41,823 bases of DNA from Caenibius sp. (GCA_030830695.1 JAURML010000048.1:1-41823); one strand, 5' to 3'. Positions 1-8,785 are shown, numbered from the stretch's first letter. The notes: generated by a model not told the origin, from the letters alone. Made by a program: numbers and translations.

Positions 1-1190
1 AGACCAGTGACGAATATCGCACCCGCGCCGCCAAATACAACCGCCCCCGTTGCGCCAAGAAAGGCGGCGGCCACGCCGGACTGCATTTCGCCCAGTTCGT
101 TCGAAGCCGAAATCGCCAGTCCTGAAATTGACGATACGCGCCCGCGCATCGCATCTGGCGTATGCAATTGCACCAGCGTGCCGCGAATGAAGACGGATAC
201 CATGTCCGCCGCGCCCAGCAGCACCAGAAAGCCAAGTGATAGCGCGAAGTTGCGTGACAGGCCAAAGCCGATGGTGGCCGCCCCGAAGATCACCACCGCC
301 CAAAGCATCTTCACGCCGACATTACGCTCGATCGGCCATAAGGACAGCAGCAGCGCGACCAGTGCGGCGCCTGCGGCGGGCGCCCCGCGCATGATGCCCA
401 GACCTTCTGTTCCGACGCCCAGAATATCCCGCGCGAAAACCGGCAGCATGGCTGTTGCCCCGCCCAGCAGCACCGCAAACAGATCCAGCGTGACGCAGCC
501 CAGCAGCAGGCGGTTGCGGATCGTGAATTGCAACCCGTCAGCCATCAGGCGCAGGGGATGGCTGGCCTCGCTTTCCTCATGCGGAGGGAGGGCGGCGATC
601 GCCAGCAACAACCCGGCCGCGATCACCAGCAGGCCAAGCGAGATGAAATAGGGTAGCGCATTCGATACCGCGAACAGCAATCCGCCTGCCGCCGGCCCCA
701 GAACGCTGGCAGACTGCCAGGCGATGGAATTGAGCGCGATTGCCTTGGGAAACAGGCGCGGTGGCACGATGTTTGGGGCAATCGCGCTCATCGACGGGCC
801 GGTGAACACGCGCGCGGCGCCGTGCAGCGCGGCCAGCGCAAACAGAATGGGCAGGGTCAGCGCATCGAGCCAGGTCAGCACACCAATGGCCGCGGCCAGC
901 GTGCAGTCCACCAGCATTGCGAACGCAGCGACATGGCGGCGGTCGAACCGGTCTGCGGCCAGCCCTGCAACCGGGGTCAGCAGGAACAGGGGAACGAATT
1001 GCGCCAGCCCCAGCAGGCCCAGCTGGAAGGCCGCAGCGGGCCGGTCCATTCCGTAATCGGTGCGGGCGATGTCATAAGTCTGGTAGCCGATCAGGACCAC
1101 CATCGACAGGGTGGCGAAGACGGCAAGGAAGCGAGCCGACCAGAACAAGCGGTAATCGCGGATCTGGAGCGGTGACTGGGGTTCGATCAC
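1..1190 (-). CDS. MFS transporter, EntS-like (MFS_3) exporter, C-terminus cut by window edge
   Basis: Inner-membrane major facilitator protein, probably a proton-driven exporter. Translating the minus strand gives a continuous hydrophobic frame. An MFS motif-A-like loop (LAADRFDRRHVAAF) follows the second helix. Further on come a conserved FTGPSMSAIAPNIVPP segment and the late RGRVSSISGLAISASNELGE segment typical of the MFS_3/EntS-like group. The frame is still open at base 1, so the C-terminus is missing. No ATG lies near the N-terminus; the GTG at 1190-1188 (V-I-E-P-Q-S-P-L) is the best start before an upstream in-frame stop. The substrate cannot be read from the sequence. It lies just downstream of the PilZ gene on the same strand. 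Confidence 0.8.
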   Translation of the reverse strand, partial: MIEPQSPLQIRDYRLFWSARFLAVFATLSMVVLIGYQTYDIARTDYGMDRPAAAFQLGLLGLAQFVPLFLLTPVAGLAADRFDRRHVAAFAMLVDCTLAAAIGVLTWLDALTLPILFALAALHGAARVFTGPSMSAIAPNIVPPRLFPKAIALNSIAWQSASVLGPAAGGLLFAVSNALPYFISLGLLVIAAGLLLAIAALPPHEESEASHPLRLMADGLQFTIRNRLLLGCVTLDLFAVLLGGATAMLPVFARDILGVGTEGLGIMRGAPAAGAALVALLLSLWPIERNVGVKMLWAVVIFGAATIGFGLSRNFALSLGFLVLLGAADMVSVFIRGTLVQLHTPDAMRGRVSSISGLAISASNELGEMQSGVAAAFLGATGAVVFGGAGAIFVTG

Positions 1191-1259
1191 CTCATCGCCA
1201 TGGCAGGCGTGGGCACGCTTGCCAAGCGTTCAGCAATCAGGCGCGGCGGAAAGTTTCCG

Positions 1260-1598
1260 TCAGCGCGGGCGGCGCAATTTGGGGTTGGGCTGCAGTTCGT
1301 CGATCATCATCATGAAATCGTCGAGGCGCAGGATGCGCTCGAACTGGAAACCGGCGCGTTCTTCGCGGGTCCAGATGCAATAGGCTTCGATCCGCCCGAT
1401 CAGGGGCAGGCGAATGACCACGCGATCACCTTTGGTCAGATCGGCCGCATTGTCGATCATGAATCCCTGCGCCGAAAGATTGACGATGTGGAATTGCATG
1501 TCGCCGCGCACGCGATGCTCGGCAATGACCGGAAAATCGACCGGGTGGCGCGCGGCGCGCCGCAAATCGGTTACCGAAAGTTGTGCCCCTACTGCCAC
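1260..1598 (-). CDS. PilZ domain protein
   Basis: Small cytoplasmic protein of the PilZ fold, a family that often binds cyclic di-GMP. An N-terminal RRAARHPVDFPV segment supplies the arginine-rich RxxxR-type motif. NLSAQGFMI is the (D/N)xSxxG motif, followed by KGDRVVIRLPLIGRIEAYCIW and RAGFQFE, the usual beta-barrel strands. It is a single-domain version of about 112 residues with no output domain, so it would act through a partner. The start chosen is the GTG at 1598, preceded by a GGGAGG ribosome site; a TTG at 1628 in the same frame is an alternative and would add ten residues. It sits between tyrS and the MFS gene on the same strand. Confidence 0.75.
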   Translation of the reverse strand: MAVGAQLSVTDLRRAARHPVDFPVIAEHRVRGDMQFHIVNLSAQGFMIDNAADLTKGDRVVIRLPLIGRIEAYCIWTREERAGFQFERILRLDDFMMMIDELQPNPKLRRPR

Positions 1599-1690
1599 TG
1601 ACCCGATACCTCCCTGGCAAGTGTTCAACGGGGATTATCGGGCAAATAGACTGCAAAAAGGTAAATGCCGATATTTCATCGGGCGGCGCA

Positions 1691-2914
1691 TCACACTGGC
1701 CGCAGGACACCATGTTTTTTCTTGCCCGCGGAAATGCGCACTTCCGCGCCGCCGGGAATGAGATAAGCGGCATCGTTAACGGGTTCCCCGTCAATCCGCG
1801 CACCGCCGCCCGCAACCAGGCGCTTGGCTTCGCCCTTGCTGGCGGCAAAGCCAATCGCGACCAGTGCGTCCAGCACGGGCATGCCGCTGGCGGGCAGGGG
1901 AATTTCGGGAAGGTCGGAACCCATGCCACCGCCTGCAAATGTTTCCGCTGCCGTCGCTTCAGCGGCCTGCGCCGCATCCCGCCCGCGCACCAGCGCGGTC
2001 ACTTCATTGGCCAGCACGATCTTGGCGGCGTTGATCTCGCTGCCCTGCAAGCCTTCCAGCCGGGCGATTTCATCCAGCGGAAGATCCGTGAACAGGCGCA
2101 GGAAGCGGCCCACATCACGGTCGTCCGTATTGCGCCAGTATTGCCAGAAATCATAGGCCGGCAGCGTGGCTTCGTTCAGCCAGACCGCGCCCGCCGCCGT
2201 CTTGCCCATCTTGGCCCCGTCAGCGGTGGTGAGCAGCGGGGTGGTGAGGCCGAACAGTTCCAGCCCATCCATCCGGCGGCCCAGTTCGATTCCGTTGACG
2301 ATATTGCCCCACTGGTCCGATCCACCCATCTGCAACCGGCAGGCATGGCGCAGGGCCAGTTCGCGGAAATCGTAGGCCTGCAGGATCATGTAGTTGAATT
2401 CGAGGAAGGTCAGCGGCTGTTCGCGTTCCAGCCGCAGTTTGACCGAATCGAAGGTCAGCATGCGATTGATCGTGAAATGCGGCCCGACATCGCGCAGCAA
2501 ATCGATATATTTCAGCTCGCCCAGCCAGTCATCATTATTGACCATGATCGCATCGCCCGGCCCGTCGCCAAATTGCAGCAGCCGTTCGAAAACGGTGCGG
2601 ATAGTGGCGATATTGCCCGCGATCGCTTCTGTGGTCAGCAGCTTGCGGCTTTCATCCTTGCCAGATGGATCGCCCACCTTGGTGGTGCCGCCGCCCATCA
2701 CCACGATTGGCTTGTGCCCGGTCTGTTGCAGGCGGCGCAGCATCATGATTTGCACAAGAGAACCGACGTGCAGCGATGGCGCCGTGGCATCGAAGCCGAT
2801 ATAGCCCGGCACGATCTCTTTTGCCGCCAGCGCATCCAGCGCGGCCGCATCGGTCAACTGGTGGATATAGCCCCGCTGGTCGAGCAGGCGCAGGAGGTCG
2901 GATTGGTAAGTCAT
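1691..2914 (-). CDS. tyrS: Tyrosyl-tRNA synthetase
   Basis: Charges tRNA-Tyr with tyrosine in the cytoplasm. The protein (407 residues from the ATG at 2914) has the class I signature as HVGS at residues 49-52, a [17 protein letters not shown] block typical of bacterial TyrRS, the [16 protein letters not shown] and GGSDQWGNI substrate-pocket segments, and a KMSKS-type loop written GAKMGKT. The C-terminal part ([21 protein letters not shown]) is the S4 RNA-binding domain. The frame stays open upstream to 2995, but the ATG at 2914 gives the usual N-terminus ([17 protein letters not shown]). It is divergent from the DOMON-like gene, with only 45 bases between the two starts. Confidence 0.97.
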   Translation of the reverse strand: MTYQSDLLRLLDQRGYIHQLTDAAALDALAAKEIVPGYIGFDATAPSLHVGSLVQIMMLRRLQQTGHKPIVVMGGGTTKVGDPSGKDESRKLLTTEAIAGNIATIRTVFERLLQFGDGPGDAIMVNNDDWLGELKYIDLLRDVGPHFTINRMLTFDSVKLRLEREQPLTFLEFNYMILQAYDFRELALRHACRLQMGGSDQWGNIVNGIELGRRMDGLELFGLTTPLLTTADGAKMGKTAAGAVWLNEATLPAYDFWQYWRNTDDRDVGRFLRLFTDLPLDEIARLEGLQGSEINAAKIVLANEVTALVRGRDAAQAAEATAAETFAGGGMGSDLPEIPLPASGMPVLDALVAIGFAASKGEAKRLVAGGGARIDGEPVNDAAYLIPGGAEVRISAGKKKHGVLRPV

Positions 2915-2959
2915 GGCTGCCTTTTGAATTTCGGCGGCGCCTAGCACGGGGAAGGCCGC

Positions 2960-3481
2960 TTGCAAACGTATCGCTTGATCGCTCACCCGGACCATCCGGC
3001 CCGCGAGATCAAAGGCGTGAGCCTGCGTTGCGTAACGTTGAAGGACGGGCGCACCATGCTGCGTTATCGCGTGGATGGCTGCGGCGCGCTGGTGATACCG
3101 GACTATGCCGGAACCGGTCGTGCTGACGGGTTGTGGCGCACCACCTGTTTTGAAATGTTCCTGAAGGACCGGTCGCCCGCATATTTCGAATTCAACTTCT
3201 CGCCATCGGGGCGCTGGGCCGCTTATGCCTTCCAGTCCTGGCGGGAGGGGGTGGAAGCGCCGGAACTGTCATCCGCCCCTGTCATCGCCTGGGACAAGGG
3301 TTCGGAAATCTTCGTGCTCACTGCCTTTCTGGCGACGGTCGATGTGGCAGGCGCGCATCGGGCGGGTTTTTCAGCGGTGCTGGAAGAACTCGGCGGACAC
3401 ACTTCCTACTGGGCGCTGGCGCATGCGCCAGGCAAGCCCGATTTTCATGATGCGGCTTGCTTCACCGCGCGCCTCAGCTAA
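2960..3481 (+). CDS. DOMON-like domain protein
   Basis: Protein of 173 residues resembling the DOMON-like domain proteins of sphingomonads. The diagnostic stretch is [11 protein letters not shown], followed by [23 protein letters not shown], a beta-sandwich pattern, and a final [19 protein letters not shown]. No signal peptide or membrane helix is visible, so it is probably cytoplasmic. The start is a TTG at 2960 with GGGGAAGG just upstream; no ATG gives the full N-terminal strand. It ends three bases before the NamZ gene, so the two form one transcript. DOMON folds bind haem or sugars in other proteins, but its biochemical role here is unknown. Confidence 0.75.
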   Translation: MQTYRLIAHPDHPAREIKGVSLRCVTLKDGRTMLRYRVDGCGALVIPDYAGTGRADGLWRTTCFEMFLKDRSPAYFEFNFSPSGRWAAYAFQSWREGVEAPELSSAPVIAWDKGSEIFVLTAFLATVDVAGAHRAGFSAVLEELGGHTSYWALAHAPGKPDFHDAACFTARLS

Positions 3482-3484
3482 CGC

Positions 3485-4690
3485 ATGGTCATGAAATTCG
3501 GAATTGATCGCCTGCTTGCCGAACCGGACCTGCGCCAGCCGCTGGAGGGCAAGCGCGTGGCGCTGGTCGCGCATCCCGCTTCGGTCACAGCCGATCTCAC
3601 TCATTCGCTGGATGCGCTGATCGCCGCCGGGGTCAATGTCACCTCGGCTTTCGGTCCGCAGCATGGGCTGAAGGGCGACAAGCAGGACAATATGGTGGAA
3701 ACCGCGGACGAGACCGATCCGCATTACCGCATCCCCATCTTCAGCCTTTATGGCGAGGTGCGCCGTCCGACCCCGGCGATGATGGACACGGCGGATGTGT
3801 TCCTGTTCGACCTGCAGGATCTCGGGTGCCGCATCTATACCTTTGTCACCACGCTGCTCTACCTGCTGGAAGCGGCGGCAGCCCGGGGCAAGAGCGTGTG
3901 GGTGCTGGACCGGCCCAATCCCGCCGGGCGGCCGGTAGAAGGAACCTTACTGCTGCCGGGCCAGGAAAGCTTTGTCGGGGCGGGGCCAATGCCGATGCGC
4001 CACGGCCTGACGCTGGGCGAAATGGGGCAGTGGTTCGTCCGCCAGTTCGGGCTGGATGTCGATTACCGGGTGATCGAGATGCATTACTGGCTGCCCGAAG
4101 CCGCGCCCGGCCTGGGCTGGCCGCAGGAACGCCTCTGGATCAACCCTAGTCCCAACGCCGCCAATCTCAACATGGCCCGCGCCTACGCCGGTACGGTGAT
4201 GCTGGAAGGCACCACGATGAGCGAGGGCAGGGGGACAACCCGCCCGCTGGAGGTGCTGTTCGGCGCGCCCGACGTGGATGCTGCGGCCGTGCTGGCGGAG
4301 ATGGAACGCTTCGCCCCGCAGTGGCTGGCGGGCTGCGCGCTGCGGCCTTGCTGGTTTGAGCCGACTTTTCACAAACATGCAGGCACACTGTGCAGCGCGC
4401 TGATGGTCCATGCCGAAGGGCCGTTCTACGACCATCGCGCCTTCCGCCCGTGGCGGTTGCAGGCGCTGGCCTTCAAGGCGATTCGCCGCCTCTATCCCGA
4501 TTACCCGCTGTGGCGCGATTTTCCCTATGAGTATGAGTTCGAGCGGCTGGCGATCGATGTGATCAATGGTGGCCCCGCCCTGCGCGAATGGGTGGACGAT
4601 GCGGGTAGCGCACCCACCGATCTGGAGGCGCTGGCCGGGACGGATGAAGCGGCATGGCGCGACGCGGTCGGCCCGCTGCTGCTGTACTGA
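3485..4690 (+). CDS. namZ: DUF1343 / NamZ-type exo-beta-N-acetylmuramidase
   Basis: Full-length (about 400 residues) member of the DUF1343 family, whose characterised member NamZ (GH171) removes N-acetylmuramic acid from the non-reducing end of peptidoglycan fragments. Family hallmarks are GKRVALVAHPASV, a FGPQHGLKGDKQDNM block, FDLQDLGCRIYTFVTTLLYLL, VLDRPNPAGRPVEG, LWINPSPNAANLNMARAYAG and EGRGTTRPLEVLFGAP. The C-terminal half (PTFHKHAGTLCSALMVHAEG to the end) is the second DUF1343 domain. There is no signal peptide: the protein starts MVMKFGIDRLL, so it would act on fragments already in the cytoplasm. It is co-transcribed with the DOMON-like gene. The exact muropeptide substrate is inferred, not shown. 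Confidence 0.85.
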   Translation: MVMKFGIDRLLAEPDLRQPLEGKRVALVAHPASVTADLTHSLDALIAAGVNVTSAFGPQHGLKGDKQDNMVETADETDPHYRIPIFSLYGEVRRPTPAMMDTADVFLFDLQDLGCRIYTFVTTLLYLLEAAAARGKSVWVLDRPNPAGRPVEGTLLLPGQESFVGAGPMPMRHGLTLGEMGQWFVRQFGLDVDYRVIEMHYWLPEAAPGLGWPQERLWINPSPNAANLNMARAYAGTVMLEGTTMSEGRGTTRPLEVLFGAPDVDAAAVLAEMERFAPQWLAGCALRPCWFEPTFHKHAGTLCSALMVHAEGPFYDHRAFRPWRLQALAFKAIRRLYPDYPLWRDFPYEYEFERLAIDVINGGPALREWVDDAGSAPTDLEALAGTDEAAWRDAVGPLLLY

Positions 4691-4700
4691 TTGTGCCGAA

Positions 4701-5882
4701 CTAGCCCTGCTTGCGGCTCAGCTCGCGCATCGCATCTTCCATGCCTGACAGCGTGAGCGGATACATCCGGTCATTCAGCAGTTCGCGCATGATCCGGGTC
4801 GACTGGCTGTAACCCCACTGCGCCTCGGGTACCGGGTTCAGCCAGACCGTGGCGGGATAGGTATTGGTGACCCGCTGCAGCCAGGTGGAGCCGGCTTCCT
4901 GGTTCATATATTCGACCGAGCCGCCGATGTGAGTGATCTCGTACGGGCTCATCGCCGCATCGCCCACGAACACGACCTTGTAATCATGCCCGTATTTGTG
5001 GAGGATATCCCAGGTGTTGGTCCGTTCCGACCAGCGGCGGCGATTGTCCTTCCACACCGCGTCATACAGGCAGTTGTGGAAGTAGAAGAATTCGAGATTC
5101 TTGAACTCGCTGGTCGCGGCGCTGAACAATTCCTCGCACAGGCGGATATAGGGGTCCATCGACCCGCCCACATCCAGAAACAGCAGCAGCTTGACCGCAT
5201 TGTGCCGTTCTGGCCGCATGCGGATGTCAAGCCAGCCCTGCCTCGCGGTTCCCTGGATCGTGCCCTCAAGGTCCAGCTCTTCCACCGCGCCTTCGCGGGC
5301 GAAACGGCGCAGGCGGCGCAGCGCCACCTGGATATTGCGCGTGCCCAGCTGCTTGGTGCTGTCGAGATTCTGGAACTCGCGCTTTTCCCACACCTTGATC
5401 GCGCGCTTGTGCTTGCTCTCGCCGCCGATCCGCACGCCTTCGGGGTTATAGCCGGAGTTGCCGAACGGGCTGGTACCGCCGGTGCCGATCCACTTGTTGC
5501 CGCCCTGATGCCGCCCTTGCTGTTCTTCCAGCCGCTGCTTCAGCGTGTCCATGATCTCTTCCCAGGAACCCAGGGATTTGATCTTTTCCATCTCTTCGGG
5601 GCTGAGGAATTTTTCCGCGATGGCCTTCAGCCATTCTTCCGGCACATCGACCGCCTGCTGGCCATAGTCAGTCAAAATACCCTTGAAGACTTTCTGGAAC
5701 ACCTGGTCGAACCGGTCCAGCAGCCCTTCATCCTTCACGAAGGTGGCGCGGGCGAGGTAATAGAACGCTTCGGGCGTCTGTTCGATCACATCCCGTTCCA
5801 GCGCCTCGATCAGCACGAGGTGCTCCTTCAGGCTGGCAGGGATGCCCGCCGCGCGCAGTTCGTCGAGGAAGTTGAGGAACAT
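4701..5882 (-). CDS. VWA domain protein, CoxE-like (COG3825-like)
   Basis: Soluble protein of 393 residues. The N-terminal half is helical (FLDELRAAGIPASLKEHLVLIEAL, typical of the family), with a glycine-rich middle (GTGGTSPFGNSGYNPEG). The C-terminal half is a von Willebrand A fold. The metal site (MIDAS) appears at residues 237-243 as D-V-G-G-S-M-D, so the usual DxSxS has glycine in the middle position. Proteins of this kind pair with MoxR AAA+ ATPases as a metal-insertion or chaperone module. Here the MoxR gene is two genes upstream in the same operon. The start follows the GFA stop by five bases. Its client protein is unknown. Confidence 0.85.
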   Translation of the reverse strand: MFLNFLDELRAAGIPASLKEHLVLIEALERDVIEQTPEAFYYLARATFVKDEGLLDRFDQVFQKVFKGILTDYGQQAVDVPEEWLKAIAEKFLSPEEMEKIKSLGSWEEIMDTLKQRLEEQQGRHQGGNKWIGTGGTSPFGNSGYNPEGVRIGGESKHKRAIKVWEKREFQNLDSTKQLGTRNIQVALRRLRRFAREGAVEELDLEGTIQGTARQGWLDIRMRPERHNAVKLLLFLDVGGSMDPYIRLCEELFSAATSEFKNLEFFYFHNCLYDAVWKDNRRRWSERTNTWDILHKYGHDYKVVFVGDAAMSPYEITHIGGSVEYMNQEAGSTWLQRVTNTYPATVWLNPVPEAQWGYSQSTRIMRELLNDRMYPLTLSGMEDAMRELSRKQG

Positions 5883-5887
5883 GAGTG

Positions 5888-6316
5888 TCAGGCCTTGGGA
5901 ACAGGGATCGGAGGCTGTTGCGGGTATTGCTCAATTCCCGGATCAATCTGCGCCCAGTCTGGCGCTTCGGAAACCCAGATCGCCATTTGCGGCTTCAGCC
6001 CATGCGGCTGGTCGATGGCACCGAGGCGCACGGTCTTCAGATGCATCCGGGCCGAACTCTGGCCGTATATCTGAGTGCCGCACGCAGGGCAGAAATGGAA
6101 AGTCAGCGTATTGCCACTTGCCGCCTTCCATTCGGCAGAGGCCAATTCGCCTTCGACGCCAACCGCTTCGGCCGGAAAGATCGCATTATGCGTTGGCCCT
6201 CCCGCGGCGATCTGCTGGCACTGGCGGCACCAGCACTGGCGCGTACCGACCGGATCGGCGGCGATGGACAGCGTGATTTTCCCGCAAGCGCAACGTCCGG
6301 TGTAGGATCTGCCCAT
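5888..6316 (-). CDS. GFA / CENP-V family zinc protein
   Basis: A 142-residue member of the GFA (glutathione-dependent formaldehyde-activating-like) fold. The zinc ligands are visible: C9 and C11 in GRCACGK, C28, C30 and C33 in CWCRQCQQ, and C76 and C79 in FCPACGTQ. The family name comes from one enzyme; most members, probably including this one, have no established reaction. It is cytoplasmic, with no signal peptide. The ATG overlaps the TGA of the MoxR gene by one base (TGATG), and the VWA gene begins five bases after its stop, so it is translated as the middle gene of that operon. Whether it takes part in the MoxR-VWA function is open. Confidence 0.85.
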   Translation of the reverse strand: MGRSYTGRCACGKITLSIAADPVGTRQCWCRQCQQIAAGGPTHNAIFPAEAVGVEGELASAEWKAASGNTLTFHFCPACGTQIYGQSSARMHLKTVRLGAIDQPHGLKPQMAIWVSEAPDWAQIDPGIEQYPQQPPIPVPKA

Positions 6317-7164
6317 CAGTTTTGCCGCCGCGCCATGAAGGCCAGCCGTTCGAACAGCATGATATCCTGTTCGTTCTTCAGCAGTGCGCCGTGCAGCGGG
6401 GGAATTGCCTTGGTCGGGTCCCGGTCCTGCAGCACCTCCAGCGGCATGTCCTCGTTCAGCAGCAGCTTCAGCCAGTCGAGCAGTTCGGAGGTCGAGGGCT
6501 TTTTCTTCAGCCCCGGCACTTCGCGAACCTGGTAGAAGATTTCCATCGCCTTGGTGACGAGCTGCTTCTGGATACCGGGGAAGTGGACCTCCACGATTTC
6601 GCGCATCGTCTCGTGATCGGGGAACTTGATGTAGTGGAAGAAACAGCGTCGCAGGAAGGCGTCGGGCAGGTCTTTCTCGTTATTCGAGGTGATAACCACG
6701 ATCGGGCGTTCCTTGGCCTCGATCCGTTCCTGAGTTTCGTAAACGTCGAAGCTCATCCGGTCGAGTTCCTGCAACAGATCGTTCGGAAACTCGATATCGG
6801 CTTTGTCGATTTCGTCGATCAGCAGCACCGGCAGTTCGGGCGCGGTGAAGGCTTCCCACAGCTTGCCCTTTTTGATGTAATTGCGGATGTCATGCACGCG
6901 CTCGTCGCCCAGCTGGCCGTCGCGCAGGCGGGCAACCGCGTCATATTCATAAAGCCCCTGCTGTGCCTTGGTCGTGCTCTTGACGTTCCATTCAATCAGC
7001 GGCGCACCCACGGCCTTGGCGATTTCATGCGCCAGCACGGTCTTGCCGGTACCCGGTTCACCCTTCACCAGCAGCGGGCGGCGCAACAGCACCGCCGCAT
7101 TCACCGCCACCTTGAGATCATCCGTGGCGATATAGTCTTTCGTGCCTTCAAAGCGCTGAGTCAT
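6316..7164 (-). CDS. MoxR family AAA+ ATPase
   Basis: AAA+ ATPase of 282 residues with a Walker A motif at residues 35-42 (GEPGTGKT), Walker B in VLLIDEIDKAD, sensor 1 in VVITSNNEKDLPDAFLRRC including the arginine finger, and a C-terminal helical lid. The start chosen is the ATG at 7164 (MTQRFEGTKDYI), which matches the family N-terminus; an upstream extension to 7230 adds only basic, low-complexity residues. MoxR proteins usually work with a VWA partner to remodel or load metal into a target enzyme, and such a VWA gene lies downstream (4701-5882). It is the first gene of the three-gene operon, facing a roughly 300-base upstream region shared with the YdcH gene. Confidence 0.9.
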   Translation of the reverse strand: MTQRFEGTKDYIATDDLKVAVNAAVLLRRPLLVKGEPGTGKTVLAHEIAKAVGAPLIEWNVKSTTKAQQGLYEYDAVARLRDGQLGDERVHDIRNYIKKGKLWEAFTAPELPVLLIDEIDKADIEFPNDLLQELDRMSFDVYETQERIEAKERPIVVITSNNEKDLPDAFLRRCFFHYIKFPDHETMREIVEVHFPGIQKQLVTKAMEIFYQVREVPGLKKKPSTSELLDWLKLLLNEDMPLEVLQDRDPTKAIPPLHGALLKNEQDIMLFERLAFMARRQN

Positions 7165-7466
7165 GATGCGTCGTTCCTGATGTCTTTCGCGTTTGCGAAG
7201 GGAGATAGGTGAGGGCGGCGCGGCACGCAAGCGCAGGCAAATTTTCCCTGTCGGGGGCCTTGAAATCAGACCGAATCACTCATATTGCCTTCCTTGCGGG
7301 CCGGGCCCCTCTGGCGCGGCGCATTGTCCATCAGGAAATGCGCCTCGTGATGTCGGACCGCATCGGATGTTGCCGATGCCTGGGTCCGGGTTCCTGCCCC
7401 CCTCCTGAAACCCGCAGGCTCGGCACATCCGATCGAACGTCAATTCGTTTCGATAGGGAGTTTACA
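7165..7466. other. Divergent intergenic region between MoxR operon and YdcH gene
   Basis: About 300 bases with no convincing gene; the open frames here have no family features. The region must hold the promoters of the minus-strand MoxR operon and of the plus-strand YdcH gene. The one structured element is a perfect 7-base inverted repeat, GCATCGG at 7360-7366 and CCGATGC at 7373-7379, separated by six bases. No T-tract follows it, so a terminator is unlikely. A good ribosome site (GATAGGGAG, 7452-7460) precedes the YdcH start. I could not identify -35/-10 boxes with confidence. Confidence 0.5.
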
Positions 7467-7640
7467 ATGTCCGACCGTGTCTTCCGCCTGATGGAACGCC
7501 ATCAGCGCCAGGACGATCTGTTGCACCGCGCGCGCAAGCGCCGTTTTGCCGATCCATTCGAGATCGCCCGCATCAAGAAGCTGAAGCTGGCGATCAAGGA
7601 CAGGATCGCCCGCGCGCTCAGGAAACCGAAAATGGCATAG
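7467..7640 (+). CDS. Small YdcH-like (DUF465) protein
   Basis: A 57-residue basic protein, MSDRVFRLMERHQRQDDLL at the start and DPFEIARIKKLKLAIKDRI in the middle, matching the DUF465/YdcH family: one charged helical hairpin with the RIKKLKLAIKD core. The function of this family is not known. The start is the ATG at 7467, with GATAGGGAG seven to eight bases upstream; the frame stays open upstream, but that part does not resemble the family. The stop is TAG. It is followed after about 95 bases by the broken terC gene on the same strand. Confidence 0.8.
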   Translation: MSDRVFRLMERHQRQDDLLHRARKRRFADPFEIARIKKLKLAIKDRIARALRKPKMA

Positions 7641-7734
7641 CCGCCCGTTGAACAGCGGCAATCTGGCCGGCGTCGCCCCGCATTTACGCTCATGGCGGCG
7701 CCGGCCCTTTTCCCATTTGAAGTGAGATTTGCAG

Positions 7735-8721
7735 ATGGAATTTTTGCTGGCTGACTGGCTGGGAACGCCAGTGTGGTTCTGGCTGAGCTTTGCGGTCCTC
7801 GTGATCGGGCTGACCGCATTTGACCTTGGCATTCTGCACAAGGACGACCGCGAGATGGGGATTGCCGAATCCCTTAAGCTTTCGGCCTTCTATATCGGGA
7901 TCGCGTTGTTGTTTGGCCTCTGGGTCTAGGCGGAAAAAGGCCCGGATCTGGGCATGAAATACTATACGGGCTTCTTCATCGAGAAGGCGCTGTCGATCGA
8001 CAATGTCTTCGTCATCTCGATGATCTTCACCTATTTCGCTATTCCTGCACGCTATCAATATCGGGCGCTGCTGTGGGGTACCCTGGCCGTGATCGTGCTG
8101 CGCGGAATCATGATTGCCGGTGGTGCCGCGCTGGTCAATCAGGCCTATTGGCTGCTCTACATCTTCGCTGCCTTCCTGATCGTGACCGGCATCAGGATGT
8201 TGTGGGCGACTGATCATCAACCCGATATCGGGCGCAACCCGGTGGTCCGCTGGCTGTCAACTCATCTGCGGGTCACGCCAACCCTGCACGGCCAGCATTT
8301 CTTCGTGAAAGTGCCTGATGAACGCACCGGCAGGCTGGTGCGGGCGACCACCCCGCTGTTCCTGGCGCTGGTGGTGATCAATCTGGCCGATCTGGTGTTT
8401 GCGGTGGATTCCGTGCCGGCGATCTTCGCGATCACGACGGACACGTTCATCGTCTATACGTCGAACATCATGGCGATCCTGGGACTGCGCGCGCTTTATT
8501 TCGCGCTCGCATCCATGATCGACCGGTTTCACTATCTGAAATATGCGCTGGCGATGGTGCTCATCTTCATCGGCGGCAAAATCTTCGTGTCCGATTTTGT
8601 GCTGGGCGGGGACAAATTCCGGCCGGTCGCCAGCCTGGCAGTGACAATCGGCCTGATCGCGGCGGGGATTGTCTGGTCACTCTGGAAAACACGGGGGAGT
8701 GCAAGCACGGTCACCTCCTGA
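7735..8721 (+). pseudogene. TerC family membrane protein interrupted by in-frame TAG
   Basis: Integral membrane protein of the TerC family (metal or tellurite-resistance-like transporters). The frame reads from the ATG at 7735 (MEFLLADWLGTPVWFWLSF) to a TAG at 7927-7929, codon 65, and continues in the same frame as AEKGPDLGMKYYTGFFIEKA to the TGA at 8719-8721. Both halves are plainly one TerC protein: the EKALSIDNVFVISMIFTYF signature lies just after the stop, and FAVDSVPAIFAITTD, the second conserved acidic motif, lies near residue 225. Homologues, as I recall them, have tryptophan after the preceding W-V, so the stop looks like TGG changed to TAG. A separate start at 7954 would omit the first two helices. 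Pseudogene, read-through or sequencing error are all possible. Confidence 0.8.
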
Positions 8722-8735
8722 TTCCCCCGGTGATG

Positions 8736-8764
8736 CCGGCGGTGGTGCCCCCTGCCGCCGCCGG
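8736..8764. terminator. Hairpin between convergent terC and parE
   Basis: CCGGCGGTGG (8736-8745) pairs with CCGCCGCCGG (8755-8764), a 10-base stem with one G-U pair and a 9-base loop, placed between the stop of terC and the stop of parE. A short TT follows on the plus strand. A second perfect 12-base palindrome, CCCTGATCAGGG at 8773-8784, sits one base before the parE stop codon. Together they probably serve as a bidirectional transcription end, although neither has a long T-tract. Confidence 0.45.
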
Positions 8765-8785
8765 TTCTGCCGCCCTGATCAGGGG

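Noticed and set aside
1583-2944. Long plus-strand frame over tyrS
   Set aside because: Antisense shadow of a clearly coding tyrS gene; no family similarity.
7641-7734. Manganese riboswitch (yybP-ykoY) before terC
   Set aside because: Such elements can precede terC-like genes, but I see no matching conserved motifs in the 94 bases.
7954-8721. Separate shorter TerC gene starting at 7954
   Set aside because: It would lose the first helices, has no good ribosome site, and the upstream frame plainly belongs to the same protein.
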